Assembly (NCBI RefSeq): GCF_039645565.1 | Contig: NZ_CP147914.1 | Span: forward strand, 248,001-312,000 | Source of the DNA: Sulfurimonas sp. HSL1-2 | GTDB lineage: Bacteria; Campylobacterota; Campylobacteria; Campylobacterales; Sulfurimonadaceae | Direction of reading: 5' to 3' | DNA: 64,000 nucleotides | In this document: one piece after another, positions 53,338-61,020 of the stretch | Numbering within the stretch: position 1 is the first letter of the stretch | Layout of the letters: every line of letters starts with the position of its first letter | Position numbers and translations under genes: made by a program | Notes under the pieces: model-generated | Told to the model about the DNA's origin: nothing | The model's input: only the letters and a program-made list of their open reading frames with translations | Databases searched by the model: none

Positions 53338-54294
53338 ATGAAGAAAAACCATGATAAAAAAGCGTTTCGTAAGCTGTTGAAGCGGCACCAGAAGCCGCTG
53401 CCGTGGGAACACCCCAAGCCCGACGAGGATGACCCCAAAGCGCACAAGCGCGTCAAGGCGATCATGGACCATGACAATTTTATCCAGGCCGACCGGGACC
53501 CGGCGTTTCTCCGCCGCGACGAGGTGCGGGGCGTGCGGCTGGAGGTGGACTACTTCAAGCCCGAACTGCTGCTGCGCGAACACGGCATTGAGCACACCAT
53601 CGTCGTCTTCGGCTCCACGCGGATCATGGAGGAGGCGGAGGCCAAGCGGCTGATCGAGGCCTTGGAGTCGGAACGGGATGCCAAGGACGGCGAGGCCCTG
53701 GAAAAAGAGCTGGGGATCGCACGGCGGCTGCTGGCCAAGAGCCACTATTACGAAACGGCCCGTGCCTTCGGCCGCATCGTCGGCCGCAGTGGCAAAGGGC
53801 CCGAAGATACGAAGATCACCCTGATGACAGGCGGAGGGCCGGGCATCATGGAAGCGGCCAACCGCGGGGCTTTCGATGTCGGTGCCAAATCAATCGGCCT
53901 CAACATCACCCTGCCCCATGAACAGTACCCCAACCCCTACATCACCCCCGAACTCTGTTTCCAGGTGCACTACTTCGCCATCCGCAAGCTCCATTTCCTG
54001 CGGCGGGCCAAAGCCCTGGTCATCTTCCCCGGCGGCTACGGTACCCTTGACGAATGTTTCGAAGTGCTGACCCTGGTGCAGACGCGCAAGATCGACCCGA
54101 TGCCCGTCATCTTCGTCGGTGAAAGCTACTGGCGGGGGATCATCAATTTCGAGATGCTTGTCGAGGAGGGGACGATCGACGAAGAGGACCGGGAACTTTT
54201 CGCTTTTGCCGAAACGGCCGATGAGGCGTGGGAGCTGATCGTCAAGTGGCACAAGAAGTGCGGCTCCCCCCTTGTGCACGATCTCAAGGGGTAG
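53338..54294 (+). CDS. LOG family Rossmann protein (nucleotide 5'-monophosphate nucleosidase type)
   Basis: A 318-residue protein of the LOG/TIGR00730 family. The key motifs are TGGGPGIMEAANRGA and PGGYGTLDE, which form the nucleotide-binding and active sites. The N-terminus has about 80 extra basic and acidic residues (MKKNHDKKAFRKLLKRHQKPLPWEHPKPDEDDP). Family members hydrolyse nucleoside monophosphates (PpnN) or cytokinin monophosphates. AAGGGG precedes the ATG. The open frame upstream to 53278 is not used. Confidence 0.9.
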   Translation: MKKNHDKKAFRKLLKRHQKPLPWEHPKPDEDDPKAHKRVKAIMDHDNFIQADRDPAFLRRDEVRGVRLEVDYFKPELLLREHGIEHTIVVFGSTRIMEEAEAKRLIEALESERDAKDGEALEKELGIARRLLAKSHYYETARAFGRIVGRSGKGPEDTKITLMTGGGPGIMEAANRGAFDVGAKSIGLNITLPHEQYPNPYITPELCFQVHYFAIRKLHFLRRAKALVIFPGGYGTLDECFEVLTLVQTRKIDPMPVIFVGESYWRGIINFEMLVEEGTIDEEDRELFAFAETADEAWELIVKWHKKCGSPLVHDLKG

Positions 54295-54343
54295 CCGTCC
54301 GCACCTGGGGCTGCGGATCCGGCGTATGCATAGCCATGCGGAC

Positions 54344-55264
54344 CTAGGCTTTGCTTTTGAGTCCGACGAGGTAGCGGAACATCATGATCTCCCCGATAAA
54401 GGGACCGGCGAAGTTGAGCAGGGGGAAGAAGTTGAACAGCGCGGTGACGGCGGCTATGGTCCAGATGCGCTTGTCGCCCTTCTTGATCAGGCGCAGCTCG
54501 TTGGCGTTGAAGAAGAGGGCTCCGACATCGTAGGTGAAGGTGTCTTTGACGAGCCAGATCCAGAGCAGAAGCTGGACGAAGATATTGAGCACCGGCACGA
54601 AGAGCAGCGGCATCAGTACCAGGGAGGCGGCAACGAAAAGCAGGGTGTTCCTGGCGGTGTAGACCAGCGAGCGCAGTTCGGCCTCACTGTGTACATCCTC
54701 ATAGGGGTAGAGCTCTTCGCGGATACGCCGCAGAAGCACCGGCGAATAGAGGCTTGTGAAAAAGAGCATGGTGATGATGGCGGCGTTGTAGAGGAAATAG
54801 AAGATCAGTAGGGTACTGACCCCGTTCTCGACGGTGTCGAAGGGGAGCATGGTCAGCAGTTTCAGCACGCCGTCGTAGATAGCACCTCCCTTGAAAAGCC
54901 ATACGACGGTCCAGAAGACGGTGGACCCCAGCAGCAGCCAGACGGCGGCCCCGGTAAAATCCCGCTTGGGAAGGTTGCGGTAGAGCGTGACCGTCAGCAG
55001 CAGCGAGAGCAGGGCGACGGTGAGCATAATGGCCTGGACCCAGAGGAAGGTCGAGAGCATCCACGCCCCGTTGGAGCGGAGCATCGCAAAGGGGAGCCAT
55101 TCGACGAGACGGTCGCTGAAAGCGAGAAAGTGCTCCCAGTAGATGATCCCTATGACCGCCCAGAAACCCATGGCGACCGTGGCGAAGATGACGAGGACGA
55201 GCATTGTCCTCCATCGCAGCACTTCCTCTATGCCGTCCAAAAACCCTTCGAAAAGCTCACGCAT
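54344..55264 (-). CDS. EI24-domain membrane protein (CysZ-like)
   Basis: A 306-residue membrane protein with six to seven helices and the EI24 pattern FNANELRLIKKGDKRIWTIAAVTALFNFFPLLNFAGPFIGEIMMFRYLVG. Relatives include CysZ sulfate permeases, but substrate cannot be deduced. AAAAGGATTTGCG precedes the ATG and TATAAT lies about 33 bases upstream on the minus strand, an ordinary leader length. It converges with the LOG gene. Confidence 0.82.
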   Translation of the reverse strand: MRELFEGFLDGIEEVLRWRTMLVLVIFATVAMGFWAVIGIIYWEHFLAFSDRLVEWLPFAMLRSNGAWMLSTFLWVQAIMLTVALLSLLLTVTLYRNLPKRDFTGAAVWLLLGSTVFWTVVWLFKGGAIYDGVLKLLTMLPFDTVENGVSTLLIFYFLYNAAIITMLFFTSLYSPVLLRRIREELYPYEDVHSEAELRSLVYTARNTLLFVAASLVLMPLLFVPVLNIFVQLLLWIWLVKDTFTYDVGALFFNANELRLIKKGDKRIWTIAAVTALFNFFPLLNFAGPFIGEIMMFRYLVGLKSKA

Positions 55265-55321
55265 CGCAAATCCTTTTTCATAGGTGGGAGAACTATTATA
55301 GCACCCTATACTTTGGGAGTG

Positions 55322-55816
55322 TCAGGAGAAGCGCTCCGCGATATAACGAAGGCAGCTGCGCGCATCTTCTGCCACGACCGTATGGGCGAACATCAGGTTG
55401 TGCGACAGGGCGAAGGACTCGATGCTTTTGCCCTCCCGGCACTGCAGGTCGTCGGGTGCGAGCTGCTGATGGGCCCGCAGCCGTTCGGGCATGTGGCGGC
55501 GGTCGGCCGCGTAGGCGAAAACCGGCTTGCCGAGGGCCTCGGCGAACCCGACTTCGTAGACGGTACCGGAGTCGGGTTCGAATCCCCGGAAGGGGTTGAG
55601 ATTCGCCATGACGATGTCGGCGCGGCGGATGAGGTCGATGTTCGCCTGCCGGATCGCTTCGGCGGTCTTGTGGGGGTGGTCGAAATCTTCGATGGCGTTG
55701 TCCAGGGGGAAGAGCCCCTCGAAGCCGTACGCAGTGCAGAGCTGCTTGAGGGTCTCGCCCGCGGCAAAAGGGTCGGGTTCGAAGACGTCGGGGCCGGCTA
55801 AATAGATCGTTTTCAT
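55322..55816 (-). CDS. Nucleoside 2-deoxyribosyltransferase
   Basis: A 164-residue enzyme that moves deoxyribose between nucleobases or hydrolyses nucleotides. The start MKTIYLAGPDVFEPDP matches the YLAGP family signature. IRRADIVMANLNPFRGFEPDSGTVYEVGFAEALGKPVFAY holds the active-site Asp and Glu of the E(V/L)GFAxALGKP motif. AAGGGAAACA precedes the ATG. A hairpin region lies just upstream. Confidence 0.92.
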   Translation of the reverse strand: MKTIYLAGPDVFEPDPFAAGETLKQLCTAYGFEGLFPLDNAIEDFDHPHKTAEAIRQANIDLIRRADIVMANLNPFRGFEPDSGTVYEVGFAEALGKPVFAYAADRRHMPERLRAHQQLAPDDLQCREGKSIESFALSHNLMFAHTVVAEDARSCLRYIAERFS

Positions 55817-55848
55817 TGTTTCCCTTCTTGATGAGGTGCTTTGTTCCC

Positions 55849-55876
55849 CTTTTTCTTTGCGTGCACAAAGAAAAAG
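55849..55876. terminator. Perfect 11-base-pair inverted repeat between the permease pair and the deoxyribosyltransferase
   Basis: CTTTTTCTTTG (55849-55859) and CAAAGAAAAAG (55866-55876) pair perfectly around 6 bases. The stem is followed by CCC on the minus strand rather than a T tract, but its T/A-rich ends could work in either direction. It probably insulates the downstream gene from the permease genes. The remaining bases to 55996 hold no convincing gene. Confidence 0.5.
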
Positions 55877-55996
55877 CCGAACCGGGAAAAAGAAAGTGCA
55901 AAAGGCTGCCGCTTTCGGGGCATTCCAATCCTCGGTGATCCGGCTGACACGCTAATGACCGTTTCGGCCTGGACGAAAAACGGAAGCAGGCATTTC

Positions 55997-56515
55997 TTAC
56001 GCTTCATTCTTTGCCAGGAGTTTATCTGCGATCAGCCCCTGCAGCCAGGCACCCAGTAGGATGTAGAAGCTGAGCACGAGGGTGAACCCGATGCCGAAGT
56101 AGCTGATCATGACGGGGAGCCAGGGGAGTTTGATGGCCCGGGCGTAGAAGAAGGCGACGATGAGGCTGTCGCGGGCCCCCTGGCTCCGCAGGTCGGCAAG
56201 CATGGGGTACCAGACGTAGCCGGGGCCGTGGCTGAGGATCCCGCCGAAGAGGGCGATGAACCAGCCGCGGAGCCGTGAACCTTTGCCGAGATGTTTCGCG
56301 ATGCTCTTGGGTTTGAGGAAGGTGTTGAGCAGGGCGGTGAGGAAAAAGACGACCAGCAGGACGGGAAGAATCTTCATGAGGATCCCCAGGCTCTCCTCCG
56401 CCGCCGTCAGGGTTTTGTCCGGAGCGAACAGGGCGGCCGCGCCGTAGACCAGGAGGGTGACGGCGAGCAGGATGCAGCCGTTGCATTTCAGTGCGGGGGC
56501 CGGCGCTTTTTTCAT
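55997..56515 (-). CDS. DUF318/YraQ-type permease, second half-gene
   Basis: A 172-residue membrane protein with four to five helices. Family stretches are FLTALLNTFLKPKSIAKHLGKGSRLRGWFIALFGGILSHGPGYVWYPMLADLRSQGARDSLIVAFFYARAIKLPWLPVMISYFG, matching half of the COG0701-type permease. N-terminal Cys14 and Cys17 flank a hydrophobic helix. It overlaps the preceding gene by 4 bases (ATGA), so both halves are made together and likely form one transporter. The start at 56515 fits the overlap, while the open frame from 56656 belongs to the other gene. Confidence 0.78.
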   Translation of the reverse strand: MKKAPAPALKCNGCILLAVTLLVYGAAALFAPDKTLTAAEESLGILMKILPVLLVVFFLTALLNTFLKPKSIAKHLGKGSRLRGWFIALFGGILSHGPGYVWYPMLADLRSQGARDSLIVAFFYARAIKLPWLPVMISYFGIGFTLVLSFYILLGAWLQGLIADKLLAKNEA

Positions 56516-56943
56516 GAGAGCCCCTGCAGCGTCAAGGCCGTGGCGAAGCCGATCAGCATCGCGAAAAGGAAACTGAGTAGGTTGCGGACAAGGGTGAAAC
56601 GCGCTCCGAAGAGGGAGGCTTCGAGCGGCAGCTGTATGATCCCGAGCGTCACCCACGCGAGGATAAAGGCGGTGACGGCATAGAGGGAGATCCCCTGGCC
56701 GAGCAGCTCACCGCCGATGATATAGCTGATGACGGGCTGGCCGATGGAGATCCCGCCGATGACGGTCCCGATAAGGGTGTCAAGGAGGGGGGAGCCGCTG
56801 AAGAGGGTGCGAAGCATCTCCGGGGAGACAAAGGCCTGGAAGAGGCCGACCAGCCCGATCACGGCGAGGAGCATCGGCGTCATGGCGGCGAGGGAGCGCA
56901 GGGCTTTGACAAAGGCCTCTTTGGTGCGGGAGTTCTCTTTCAT
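56512..56943 (-). CDS. DUF318/YraQ-type permease, first half-gene
   Basis: A 143-residue membrane protein with four helices (about 15-33, 43-62, 70-100, 118-140). FVSPEMLRTLFSGSPLLDTLIGTVIGGISIGQPVISYIIGGELLGQGISLYAVTAFILAWVTLG resembles half of a DUF318 (YraQ) permease. TACAAT lies 7 bases before the ATG (56956-56951) without a ribosome site. The substrate is unknown; relatives are implicated in arsenic-organic export or heavy-metal linked functions. Confidence 0.78.
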   Translation of the reverse strand: MKENSRTKEAFVKALRSLAAMTPMLLAVIGLVGLFQAFVSPEMLRTLFSGSPLLDTLIGTVIGGISIGQPVISYIIGGELLGQGISLYAVTAFILAWVTLGIIQLPLEASLFGARFTLVRNLLSFLFAMLIGFATALTLQGLS

Positions 56944-56950
56944 AAAGACG

Positions 56951-56956
56951 ATTGTA
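56951..56956 (-). promoter_or_regulatory. -10 box TACAAT 7 nt before the first permease half-gene
   Basis: The minus strand reads TACAAT, seven bases, then ATG at 56943. No Shine-Dalgarno sequence is seen. It gives the permease pair its own start site after the cyd genes. Confidence 0.5.
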
Positions 56957-56980
56957 GCGAAACCCCTTGCCGAAAGGGGG

Positions 56981-57100
56981 TCACGACTGCTCTTTTTCTC
57001 GGCGGGCGATCTCGTCGATGTTGAGGCGGACGAAGCGGTAGCTGACATAGATGATCAGCGGCCAGGAGGCGAACCAGATCAGTGAGGATGTGTAGTCCAT
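56981..57100 (-). CDS. Small single-helix protein after cydB, CydX-like in position
   Basis: A 39-residue protein with one membrane helix (about 5-24, SSLIWFASWPLIIYVSYRFV) and a charged tail (RLNIDEIARREKEQS). It starts 10 bases after cydB, with the sequence AAGGAGCCCGCA before the ATG. Size and position match the small CydX/CydS/CbdX subunits of cytochrome bd oxidases, but there is no clear sequence similarity to CydX that I can assert. It probably stabilises the oxidase. Confidence 0.65.
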   Translation of the reverse strand: MDYTSSLIWFASWPLIIYVSYRFVRLNIDEIARREKEQS

Positions 57101-57110
57101 TGCGGGCTCC

Positions 57111-58244
57111 TTAATAGTTGTGCGCATCGGGCGCGGTGATCTCTTCTTCGGTGATCTTGACCCGGTCCATCTGCCGCCATGCGTAGGCGATGTAGGCGAG
57201 GACAAAGGGCACCATCAGCGAGACGTAGCTCATCACGGTCAGCGTATAGAGGCTGCCCGAGGCATTCTCGATCGTGAGCGAGTGCTGGAGGTCGTGCGTC
57301 GAGGGGTAGAAGGCCGTGCCGTTGAAGCCGACGGCGAGCAGCACCGCCATAACGGTGAGCACGATTCCGACCCCGTTGGTCCAGGCGCAGCAGCTCTTGC
57401 CGCGGAAGACCGTGTTGAAGACCGAGAGCAGGACCATGACGACCCCGGCGAGGAACATGATGCCCACAACCGGCATCTCGATGAAGTTCCAGAAGTATTT
57501 GTTCGGCACCATCGAGACCGCTTTGGTGGCGGCATCGTAGGCAAAACCGTCCTTGAGGAAGATCCACGCGACGAAGCCGAGGAAAAAAGGCAGGAACCAG
57601 ACGATGTTGCGTTTGATCATCGTTCGGGCCTTGGCCTCGATCGGGGCATGGTCGATGCTCGAGATGAAATACATCCCGGCCGCGATGCGCACAAGGAAGA
57701 GCAGTGCGAATCCGAGCAGGTAGTTCATCGGGTTCAGCAACGCTTCGAGGCCCCTGGAAGCCCCCTGCCAGTGGACGAAGTTATTGTCATCGAGGGCGAA
57801 ATCCGCACCGCTGAAGAAGGTGCTGATGGCGATGCCGAGCAGCACGACGCCGAGGCTGCCGTTGATGTACAAGAAGGCCTCGTAGGTCTTCTGCCCCAGG
57901 ACGTTGTCGGGCTTCTTGCGGTACTCGTAGCTGACTGCCTGGATGATAAAACAGAAGAGGATGACCATCCAGACCCAGTACGCCCCGCCGAAACTCGTGG
58001 CATAAAAGAGGGGGAATGCGGCAAAGAGCGCCCCGCCGAAAAGGACCAGGGTCGTAAAGCCGAGCTCCCATTTGCGCCCCAGGGAGTTGACGAGCATCGT
58101 CTTCTCCGTTTCGTTGTCGCTGAGCTGATTCAGCAGGGTCTGTCCCCCCTGGATAAACATGATATAGACAAAGAGTCCGCCCAGCAGGCTGATGATGATC
58201 CACCAGTACTGCTGCAATTGTAAAAAGGTGAGTGCTTCAAACAT
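57111..58244 (-). CDS. cydB: Cytochrome bd ubiquinol oxidase subunit II
   Basis: A 377-residue inner-membrane subunit with eight to nine helices. The start MFEALTFLQLQQYWWIIISLLGGLFVYIMFIQGG is characteristic of this CydB group, and WAFxxxxxG-like and NGTAFYPSTHDLQHSLTIENASGS stretches are visible. The start at 58244 overlaps cydA by one base (TGATG). The open frame to 58496 is cydA out of frame. With CydA it forms a high-affinity, sulfide-tolerant oxygen reductase. Confidence 0.95.
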   Translation of the reverse strand: MFEALTFLQLQQYWWIIISLLGGLFVYIMFIQGGQTLLNQLSDNETEKTMLVNSLGRKWELGFTTLVLFGGALFAAFPLFYATSFGGAYWVWMVILFCFIIQAVSYEYRKKPDNVLGQKTYEAFLYINGSLGVVLLGIAISTFFSGADFALDDNNFVHWQGASRGLEALLNPMNYLLGFALLFLVRIAAGMYFISSIDHAPIEAKARTMIKRNIVWFLPFFLGFVAWIFLKDGFAYDAATKAVSMVPNKYFWNFIEMPVVGIMFLAGVVMVLLSVFNTVFRGKSCCAWTNGVGIVLTVMAVLLAVGFNGTAFYPSTHDLQHSLTIENASGSLYTLTVMSYVSLMVPFVLAYIAYAWRQMDRVKITEEEITAPDAHNY

Positions 58245-59782
58245 CAGTGATCTCCTCCGTCGGGTCCGATTTTGATCTGGCGGAGCATGATCTTTATCTC
58301 CGCGACGAGCAGCGCCGTAAAGAGCGCTGCGAACATCCAGAAGGTCGTCTGGACGCTGCTGCTCGAGATGTCCGTCATCGCGATGCCGACGGGCAGCAGA
58401 TCCTGCACGGCCCAGGGCTGGCGGCCGACCTCGGCGACGATCCAGCCCGCCTCGGCGGCGATGTAGCCCAGCGGGATCGACCAGATGGCGAGCCAAAGGA
58501 GTTTGCGGAAGCGGGTGATCTCGTTGGCCATCGTCAGGTAGAGCAGGGCGAGGAACAGGAGAATGAACCAGCTCCCCAGCCCGACCATGACGTGGAAGCT
58601 GTAGAAGGTCAGGGCGATCGGCGGGACGATATCCTCGGGTTTTTCGAGGTAGCCGTAGCCGAAATCGGCGATGTTGGCTTCGATGACGCCGCGCGCCTCT
58701 GCGGCAGCGGTGTCATCGCCCGCTTTCACGGCCGCTTTGTACTCCTTGAAGGCCGCCACAGCCGTTTTGCCGCGGTCGATCCGCGCCTGTGCCGGTTCGA
58801 TGCCGTGCTTCTCGTTGCCGTAGACGAGGTCGTCCAGCCCCGGCACGAAGGCGTCGATATCGTGGTAGCCCAGGAAGGAGAGGGCGTAGGGGATCTCGAT
58901 ATCGCCGTAGAACTCATGGCGGTCGTCGCCGAGCTGCTTGTCGGGGTTGAGGATACCGAAGGCGATGATGCCCGCGCGGGTCTCGCCTTTGTAGAGCCCC
59001 TCCATCGCGGCCAGTTTTACCGGCTGTTTCTGCGCGACGTTGTAGGCGCTCTCATCGCCGCTGAGCGCGAGGAAGAGCGATACGAGCAGGCCGAAGGAGG
59101 CGCCGACGACCATGCTGCGCTTGGCGATCAGAACGTCACGGTTTTTCAGCAGGTACCAGCCGGAGATCCCGACGACGAAGAGGCCGGCGATGACGTAGCC
59201 GCTGCTGATGGTGTGCAGGAACTTCGACATGGCCACCGGGGAGAGAACGACGTCCCAGAAGGAGACCATCTCGTTACGGGCGGTGTCGGGGTTGAAGGCC
59301 ATGCCGACGGGGTACTGCATCCAGCCGTTGGCGACGAGGATCCAGAGCGCGGAGAGGTTCGAGCCGATCGCGACGAGCCAGGTGGAGAGGAGGTGAAAGC
59401 CTTTGCTCACCTTGTCCCAGCCGAAGAACATGACGGCGAAGAAGGTCGACTCCATGAAGAAGGCGAGGATCCCCTCTACCGCCAGCGGTGCGCCGAAGAT
59501 GTCGCCGACGAACCAGGAGTAGTTGGCCCAGTTGGTCCCGAACTCGAACTCCATGATCAGCCCCGTGGCGACGCCGACGGCGAAGTTGATGGCGAAGAGC
59601 GTCATCCAGAACTTCGTCGCCCGCTTCCACTGCGGGTCGTTGGTGCGGACATAGAGGGTCTCCATGATCGCGACGATAAAGGAGAGCCCCAGCGTCAGCG
59701 GGACGAACAGGAAGTGGTAGATCGCCGTCAGGGCAAACTGGGCCCGTGCCCAGTCAACGCTTGCGGCCGTTTCATACAGCAT
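58244..59782 (-). CDS. cydA: Cytochrome bd ubiquinol oxidase subunit I
   Basis: A 512-residue subunit that binds the b and d haems. The start MLYETAASVDWARAQFALTAIYHFLFVPLTLGLSF contains His23, the likely axial ligand of the d/b595 site. The later AGWIVAEVGRQPWAVQDLLP stretch is diagnostic. The quinol-binding loop region is present between about residues 240 and 360. AAAGGAAAAATA precedes the ATG. A 254-base gap rich in inverted repeats separates it from the upstream DUF4492 gene. Confidence 0.97.
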   Translation of the reverse strand: MLYETAASVDWARAQFALTAIYHFLFVPLTLGLSFIVAIMETLYVRTNDPQWKRATKFWMTLFAINFAVGVATGLIMEFEFGTNWANYSWFVGDIFGAPLAVEGILAFFMESTFFAVMFFGWDKVSKGFHLLSTWLVAIGSNLSALWILVANGWMQYPVGMAFNPDTARNEMVSFWDVVLSPVAMSKFLHTISSGYVIAGLFVVGISGWYLLKNRDVLIAKRSMVVGASFGLLVSLFLALSGDESAYNVAQKQPVKLAAMEGLYKGETRAGIIAFGILNPDKQLGDDRHEFYGDIEIPYALSFLGYHDIDAFVPGLDDLVYGNEKHGIEPAQARIDRGKTAVAAFKEYKAAVKAGDDTAAAEARGVIEANIADFGYGYLEKPEDIVPPIALTFYSFHVMVGLGSWFILLFLALLYLTMANEITRFRKLLWLAIWSIPLGYIAAEAGWIVAEVGRQPWAVQDLLPVGIAMTDISSSSVQTTFWMFAALFTALLVAEIKIMLRQIKIGPDGGDH

Positions 59783-59812
59783 TATTTTTCCTTTGATTTT
59801 ATTTCATAAACT

Positions 59813-60023
59813 AAAAGGGACCCTATCCCTTTTGCCGCGGGATGAACCAAGTCCATCCCGCTTTCGCTCGCCGCTAAGGCGCTGAAGCACAAAGAAGCTG
59901 TCGGCTTCTTCGTGGAGCACCATGGGCGCGTGGATCTATCGAAAATGGATTTTACGATGCATCAATGCCCGATTTTCGGCATGCCTTGCCTCTTGATGGG
60001 GCGCAGGGGTGTCAAAATCGGGC
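59813..60023. repeat. Four inverted repeats in the DUF4492-cydA interval
   Basis: The gap of 254 bases (59783-60036) has no credible gene. It holds four possible stems: AAAAGGGA/TCCCTTTT at 59813-59833, GCGGGATG/CATCCCGC at 59837-59861, an 11-pair stem with one mismatch at 59888-59914 (CACAAAGAAGC/GCTTCTTCGTG), and a wide 10-base inverted repeat GCCCGATTTT/AAAATCGGGC at 59967-60023. On the minus strand the first is followed by a T-rich stretch (TCCCTTTT, then AGTTT). It may be an attenuator, a structured leader, an RNA-processing site or remains of a mobile sequence. Confidence 0.5.
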
Positions 60024-60036
60024 GTGAATCGTGTGC

Positions 60037-60246
60037 TTACGGTGTGTTCATCAATTGCCGGCTCACGAACTCCTGCCGTGCTTCGTCACTGTCGAAGCGG
60101 TTTTGCAGGGTGTCGCTGAAAAAGAGGACTTTGATCACACCGAAAAGAATGAGCAGTTTGACAGCCACGACGGTCCAGAGCGTGCGGCCCAGCCGCATGG
60201 CGCTGAACCCGTCACGGTAAAAACGGTAAAGGGCTGCCAGTTTCAT
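60037..60246 (-). CDS. DUF4492 small membrane protein
   Basis: A 69-residue protein (MKLAALYRFYRDGFSAMRLGRTLWTVVAVKLLILFGVIKVLFFSDTLQNRF...) with one helix (about 24-44) and the DUF4492 pattern FYRDGFxxMxLGRxLW. Genes of this family stand directly upstream of cydA in Campylobacterota and Bacteroidetes and are presumed to assist bd oxidase assembly. Here a 254-base structured gap separates them. GGAAAAAAAA is a modest ribosome site. It is 13 bases from the NifX-type gene. Confidence 0.85.
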   Translation of the reverse strand: MKLAALYRFYRDGFSAMRLGRTLWTVVAVKLLILFGVIKVLFFSDTLQNRFDSDEARQEFVSRQLMNTP

Positions 60247-60259
60247 TTTTTTTCCTTGT

Positions 60260-60625
60260 TCAGTGGGTGGAACAGGTCCCTTTGCCGCCGAGGGCGCCGA
60301 GGGCGTTCTGCATCAGGCGCTCGACGGAGTCGCGTACCGTCGCCGATTCGCGGTCCACATAGACGGAGAGTCCCGCCTGTTCAAATCCTTTGGCCGGGGA
60401 GCCGCCGATCCCCGAGACAACCAGGGCGTCGGGGTGCAGGGCCATGATATTGGCGACGGCGTTGCCGCAGCCCCCGGCATCGTGGCCCGGGTTGACGATT
60501 CCTTCGACATCCATTATACGATTATTTTCGACGGTGACGAGGGTATAGAACTTCGCCTTGCCGAAGTGCGCCCCGCGGCGGGAGAGGAACCCCATGTCCT
60601 CATCGGTAGGGAATACGATTTTCAT
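60260..60625 (-). CDS. NifX/NafY-type dinitrogenase cofactor-like domain protein
   Basis: A 121-residue protein of the dinitrogenase iron-molybdenum cofactor (PF02579-type) family: MKIVFPTDEDMGFLSRRGAHFGKAKFYTLVTVENNRI ... ALVVSGIGGSPAKGFEQAGLSVYV. Stand-alone members bind or carry metal clusters and are common near redox operons, not just nitrogen fixation genes. Cys and His at its end (KGTCSTH) could bind metal. It overlaps the previous gene by four bases. Confidence 0.85.
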   Translation of the reverse strand: MKIVFPTDEDMGFLSRRGAHFGKAKFYTLVTVENNRIMDVEGIVNPGHDAGGCGNAVANIMALHPDALVVSGIGGSPAKGFEQAGLSVYVDRESATVRDSVERLMQNALGALGGKGTCSTH

Positions 60626-61020
60626 GCTGCTTTCTCCTCCAGGTAGTTTTTGACGGCTTCGTCGGCAGTTTCGCCGTGTTTTTCGCGGATCTTCTTGACG
60701 GTGATGCCGGCGCGGTCGACCGCCTCTTTCATATGCGTTCCGATCATGCGTACGAGCATCATCTCGACGCCGGCGAGGTTGGAGAGGCTCTTGCCGTGCC
60801 CCTTGATATGTTCCTCGTCTTCGGGGTGGTGATGCCCGTGGTGGCCGCCGTGCTCTTCATGGTCATGGTGGTCGAGATGATCGTCATGGGCATGCCCGCT
60901 CTGCGGCGCTTCGACGATCCGCTCAAATACGGTGTCGTCGAAAAGAGCGTAGTAGGGGGCCTGCCCCGTCCGTTTGACGATTTTGAGGTTTTCACCCTCT
61001 ACGGGGACTGCGATTTTCAT
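60622..61020 (-). CDS. NifX-type protein with His-rich loop
   Basis: A 132-residue protein that starts like a cofactor-binding NifX-type domain (MKIAVPVEGENLKIVKRTGQAPYYALFDDTVFERIVEAP) and then has a His/Asp-rich loop (about residues 43-73, HAHDDHLDHHDHEEHGGHHGHHHPEDEEHIKGHG). It then resumes SNLAGVEMMLVRMIGTHMKEAVDRAGITV. The loop would bind several metal ions, such as nickel, zinc or cobalt. It overlaps both neighbours by four bases, so it belongs to the rhodanese operon. Confidence 0.82.
   Translation of the reverse strand: MKIAVPVEGENLKIVKRTGQAPYYALFDDTVFERIVEAPQSGHAHDDHLDHHDHEEHGGHHGHHHPEDEEHIKGHGKSLSNLAGVEMMLVRMIGTHMKEAVDRAGITVKKIREKHGETADEAVKNYLEEKAA

Noticed and set aside
54295-54343. 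Possible bidirectional terminator between the convergent LOG and EI24 genes
   Set aside because: Several short GC inverted repeats (such as GTCCGCA/TGCGGAC) occur but compete with each other and lack T tracts.
59912-60220. Plus-strand frame in the DUF4492-cydA interval
   Set aside because: It overlaps DUF4492 antisense, has no ribosome site and contains the wide inverted repeat. The translation has no domain.
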